DNA from: SYIM01 sp041182885
GTDB lineage: Bacteria; Pseudomonadota; Gammaproteobacteria; Burkholderiales; Burkholderiaceae_E
Assembly: GCA_049423065.1 (NCBI GenBank)
Contig: JBMSQB010000012.1
Span: 1-62,722, forward strand
Reading direction: 5' to 3'
Length of the DNA stretch: 62,722 bases
The notes below the pieces were generated by a model. That model made no database searches, was not told the origin of the DNA, and was given only the letters and a program-made list of their open reading frames with translations. Each line of letters opens with the position of its first letter. Position 1 is the first letter of the stretch. Below, one piece after another: positions 60,705 to 62,722 of the stretch. The position numbers were made by a program, and so were the translations under genes.

Positions 60705-61670
60705 ATGACTCGACTGTCTCAGGCGTTGTTCGTTTCGCTTGCCATCGCAGCATCCGCCGCGGTTGCGCAGGACTATCCGTCCAAACCGCTTCGCGCCATC
60801 GTGCCGTTCCCGCCCGGCGGGGTGGTCGATACCGTAGCCCGGCAGGTCGCCTCCAAAATGAGCGAGAGCATGGGCCAGCAGGTGGTGGTTGACAACCGTG
60901 CGGGCGCCAGTGGATCGATTGGCACAGCGCTTGCCGCCAAGTCCCCCCGCGACGGTTACACCATCCTCTTTGCGTTTGACACGCATGCGGTCAACCCCCA
61001 CATCTACAAGAACCTCGCCTTCGACACCCTGAAAGATTTCGAACCGGTGTCGCTGGTGGTGAAGATTCCGCTCGCAATCGCCGCGGCGGCGAACGTGCCC
61101 GCGTCCAATCTCAGAGAATTGGTGGCGCTTGCCAAGGCGAACCCTGGCAAGTATTCCTACGCGTCGGTGGGCGCTGGAAGCTCGGGGCATCTGGCTGCCG
61201 AGCAACTCAAGCTTCTGAGCGGGATCGAGCTGGTGCATGTGCCCTACAAGGGTGGCGGCCCCGCGGTGGCGGATCTGTTGGGCGGGCAAATCCCCTTTGC
61301 GTTTCTGGCGGCAGGTGTGGTGACGCAGCACATCCGAAGCGGCAAGCTGAAGGGCCTCGCGCTGACAAGCGCGCAGCGCTCCGCTGCCTTGCCCAATGTA
61401 CCCACCACCGCAGAGGAAGGGTTTCCGCAGTTTGACTCAGGGGCCTGGGTGGGGGTGGTGGTGCCTGCCGGAACGCCCGCTGCCGTGATTGCCCGGCTGA
61501 ACTCCGAAGTGGTCAAGGCGGTGCGCGATCCTGCGGTGAGCAACAAGCTGTCCGATCAGACCATGGTGGTCGTGGCGAGCACGCCCGCCCAGCTCGATGA
61601 ATTCATCCGTGCCGAGCACGACAAGTGGGGCCGCCTGATCCGTGAGGCCAAGCTCAATCTCGGGGATTAG
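60705..61670 (+). CDS. Bug/TctC-family periplasmic solute-binding protein
   Basis: A 321-residue binding protein with a Sec leader ending at Ala-Val-Ala-Gln, followed by Tyr-Pro-Ser-Lys-Pro-Leu-Arg and Val-Pro-Phe-Pro-Pro-Gly-Gly. His-Val-Pro-Tyr-Lys-Gly-Gly is in the second domain. AAGGGAGG lies before ATG 60705. It is one base ahead of the flavin oxidoreductase gene, so the two are coupled. Confidence 0.92.
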   Translation: MTRLSQALFVSLAIAASAAVAQDYPSKPLRAIVPFPPGGVVDTVARQVASKMSESMGQQVVVDNRAGASGSIGTALAAKSPRDGYTILFAFDTHAVNPHIYKNLAFDTLKDFEPVSLVVKIPLAIAAAANVPASNLRELVALAKANPGKYSYASVGAGSSGHLAAEQLKLLSGIELVHVPYKGGGPAVADLLGGQIPFAFLAAGVVTQHIRSGKLKGLALTSAQRSAALPNVPTTAEEGFPQFDSGAWVGVVVPAGTPAAVIARLNSEVVKAVRDPAVSNKLSDQTMVVVASTPAQLDEFIRAEHDKWGRLIREAKLNLGD

Positions 61671-61671
61671 C

Positions 61672-62673
61672 ATGGAAGTCGGTTTCTTCTACTGGCCGTT
61701 CAGCGTCGAGCTGACCATGAACATGGCAGCGGCTGCCGAGCGCTACGGTTACGACATGATCGGCGTGGCCGACACCCCCGGCAACGCGATGGACCCCTGG
61801 GTCACGGCTGCGCTGGTGGCCGAGCACACGCGTCGGCCCAAGGTGTCGATCTGCGTGACCAACCTCGCAACCCGTCATGCGGCGGTCTCTGCCGCAGCCA
61901 TCGCCTCGGTCGACCTCATCTCGGGCGGTCGCGCCATACTTGGCATTGGCGCGGGCAACTCCGGCACCCGCAACCTGGGCGTCAAGGGCACCCCGGTCGC
62001 CGACATGAGCGAGGGCATCGCCTACATCAAGACCTTGCTCGCGGGCGAGAAGGCTGAATACCGGGGCGGTACCGCGCAGCTTCCGTGGGTCAAGCGTCCC
62101 ACGCCTGTTTTCCAGGCCGCCTCGCTTCCCCGGTCACTGACAGCGGCGGGACGTTGCGCGGATGGCGTCTTCGTCAATTACGGACTCGACCGTGTCAGTC
62201 TGTCGGCCTCCACCGCATACATCGCGCGTGGCGCAGCGGAGGCGGGGCGTGATGCGGCAAACCTCGAGGTCTGGCAGATCGGCTGCCTGGACTGCAACGA
62301 AGACCGGGACGTGGCACGCCGCAAAATCGGTGCGATCCTCGCTTTTGTGAGTGGCTATGTCATTGGCACTGAAGACCTCGAGGCGCGCGGCGTGCCGCCA
62401 GACAAGATCGAGCCACTGCGCGAGCTCCGTCGGCGCTACAGCACCCGTCCGGGTGAGGCCGACGCGCGGATGGTCGATGAACTGGGTCTCTTCGACTATC
62501 TCGCAGGACGGCTGTCGATCTGGGGGACCCCCGACGACTGCCTGCGACAGGCGCTGGCGGCCAAGGCGGCAGGCGCCACGCGCCTGATGTTCACCGTGAG
62601 TCTGGCGAGTGATCCTGTGCGCACGGTGGAGCTGTTCGGCGAGCATGTGCTGCCCGCCTTGCGGGCGGCTTAG
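61672..62673 (+). CDS. LLM-class flavin-dependent oxidoreductase
   Basis: A 333-residue luciferase-like TIM-barrel oxidoreductase. Family features are the N-terminal strand with Phe-Phe-Tyr-Trp-Pro-Phe, Leu-Ala-Thr-Arg-His, Ser-Gly-Gly-Arg-Ala-Ile-Leu-Gly-Ile-Gly-Ala-Gly-Asn, and a C-terminal Ile-Trp-Gly-Thr-Pro-Asp-Asp-Cys. It uses reduced FMN or F420; in this phylum FMN is likelier, acting as a monooxygenase on a small organic molecule. ATG 61672 was chosen, directly after the Bug stop. No flavin reductase gene is adjacent. Confidence 0.87.
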   Translation: MEVGFFYWPFSVELTMNMAAAAERYGYDMIGVADTPGNAMDPWVTAALVAEHTRRPKVSICVTNLATRHAAVSAAAIASVDLISGGRAILGIGAGNSGTRNLGVKGTPVADMSEGIAYIKTLLAGEKAEYRGGTAQLPWVKRPTPVFQAASLPRSLTAAGRCADGVFVNYGLDRVSLSASTAYIARGAAEAGRDAANLEVWQIGCLDCNEDRDVARRKIGAILAFVSGYVIGTEDLEARGVPPDKIEPLRELRRRYSTRPGEADARMVDELGLFDYLAGRLSIWGTPDDCLRQALAAKAAGATRLMFTVSLASDPVRTVELFGEHVLPALRAA

Positions 62674-62722
62674 CGCGACGGGTTCATGGGGGAAGGTCCG
62701 GTCTCAGTCTGCGGTGGCGCCC

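Noticed and set aside
1..62722. tRNA, rRNA, CRISPR arrays, transposases, integrases, prophage genes
   Set aside because: Read for on both strands by eye; no cloverleaf, repeat array or mobile-element protein was recognised.
62674..62722. End of a minus-strand gene at the right edge (stop at 62704-62706)
   Set aside because: Only six codons would be visible; nothing supports a coding call.

Overview
High-GC chromosomal DNA that looks like a soil or environmental betaproteobacterium of the order Burkholderiales. The main reason is eight solitary TctC/Bug-type periplasmic binding proteins in 63 kb, an expansion typical of Alcaligenaceae and Comamonadaceae, together with MdtABC-type efflux, TRAP transporters and many catabolic enzymes for aromatic and organic acids. 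No rRNA, tRNA, CRISPR array, transposase or integrase was seen, and no stretch longer than 300 bases lacks a gene. The genus cannot be named from sequence alone.

Layout. 1-2.6 kb: tail of an RND pump, then an amidase and its Bug receptor (minus strand). 2.8-6.4 kb: a tightly coupled plus-strand operon of a strongly divergent aconitase-family large/small pair and a benzoylformate-decarboxylase-like ThDP enzyme. 6.4-17.2 kb: a minus-strand efflux operon (membrane fusion protein, two RND pumps, NodT-type outer membrane factor) that ends in a translationally coupled amidase carrying an AtzG-like tail. 17.4-21.0 kb: a D-hydroxyamino-acid aldolase, an N-acyl-D-amino-acid deacylase and a Bug protein. 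21.0-22.4 kb: an ACMSD-type amidohydrolase and a small membrane protein.

22.4-32.1 kb: a long plus-strand run that starts with a VapBC toxin-antitoxin pair fused by a 4-base overlap to a feruloyl-CoA synthase. It continues with a Bug protein, a Tat-exported beta-carbonic-anhydrase-like protein, a 3-hydroxybenzoate-6-hydroxylase-type monooxygenase, a TRAP transporter and a MetX-like exported hydrolase. 32.1-33.8 kb: an HpcH/HpaI aldolase and the DUF6152/DUF6644 pair. 33.9-36.9 kb: a three-gene cassette that looks like two type III secretion chaperones plus a 641-residue secreted, membrane-inserting substrate. Divergent from it at 37.1 kb is a catabolic (non-respiratory) B12/Fe-S reductive dehalogenase, followed by Bug, sulfatase, a TfdA-like 2-oxoglutarate dioxygenase and another Bug.

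44.7-52.9 kb: a sugar-phosphate-isomerase-like protein, Bug, an NMT1/THI5-like protein, Bug, a class II aldolase and a second TRAP system. 52.9-60.6 kb (minus): HyuB/HyuA-type acyclase or carboxylase subunits, a LysR regulator and a canonical LeuCD pair. 60.7-62.7 kb: a Bug protein and an LLM-type flavin oxidoreductase.

Taken together this is an accessory catabolic island. Uptake receptors (Bug, TRAP) are interleaved with enzymes for amides, D-amino acids, hydroxyaromatics and possibly halogenated aryl compounds. The most unusual pieces are the divergent aconitase-like pair at 2.8 kb, the reductive dehalogenase at 37 kb, and the orphan type-III-like chaperone/substrate cassette that shares its promoter region.
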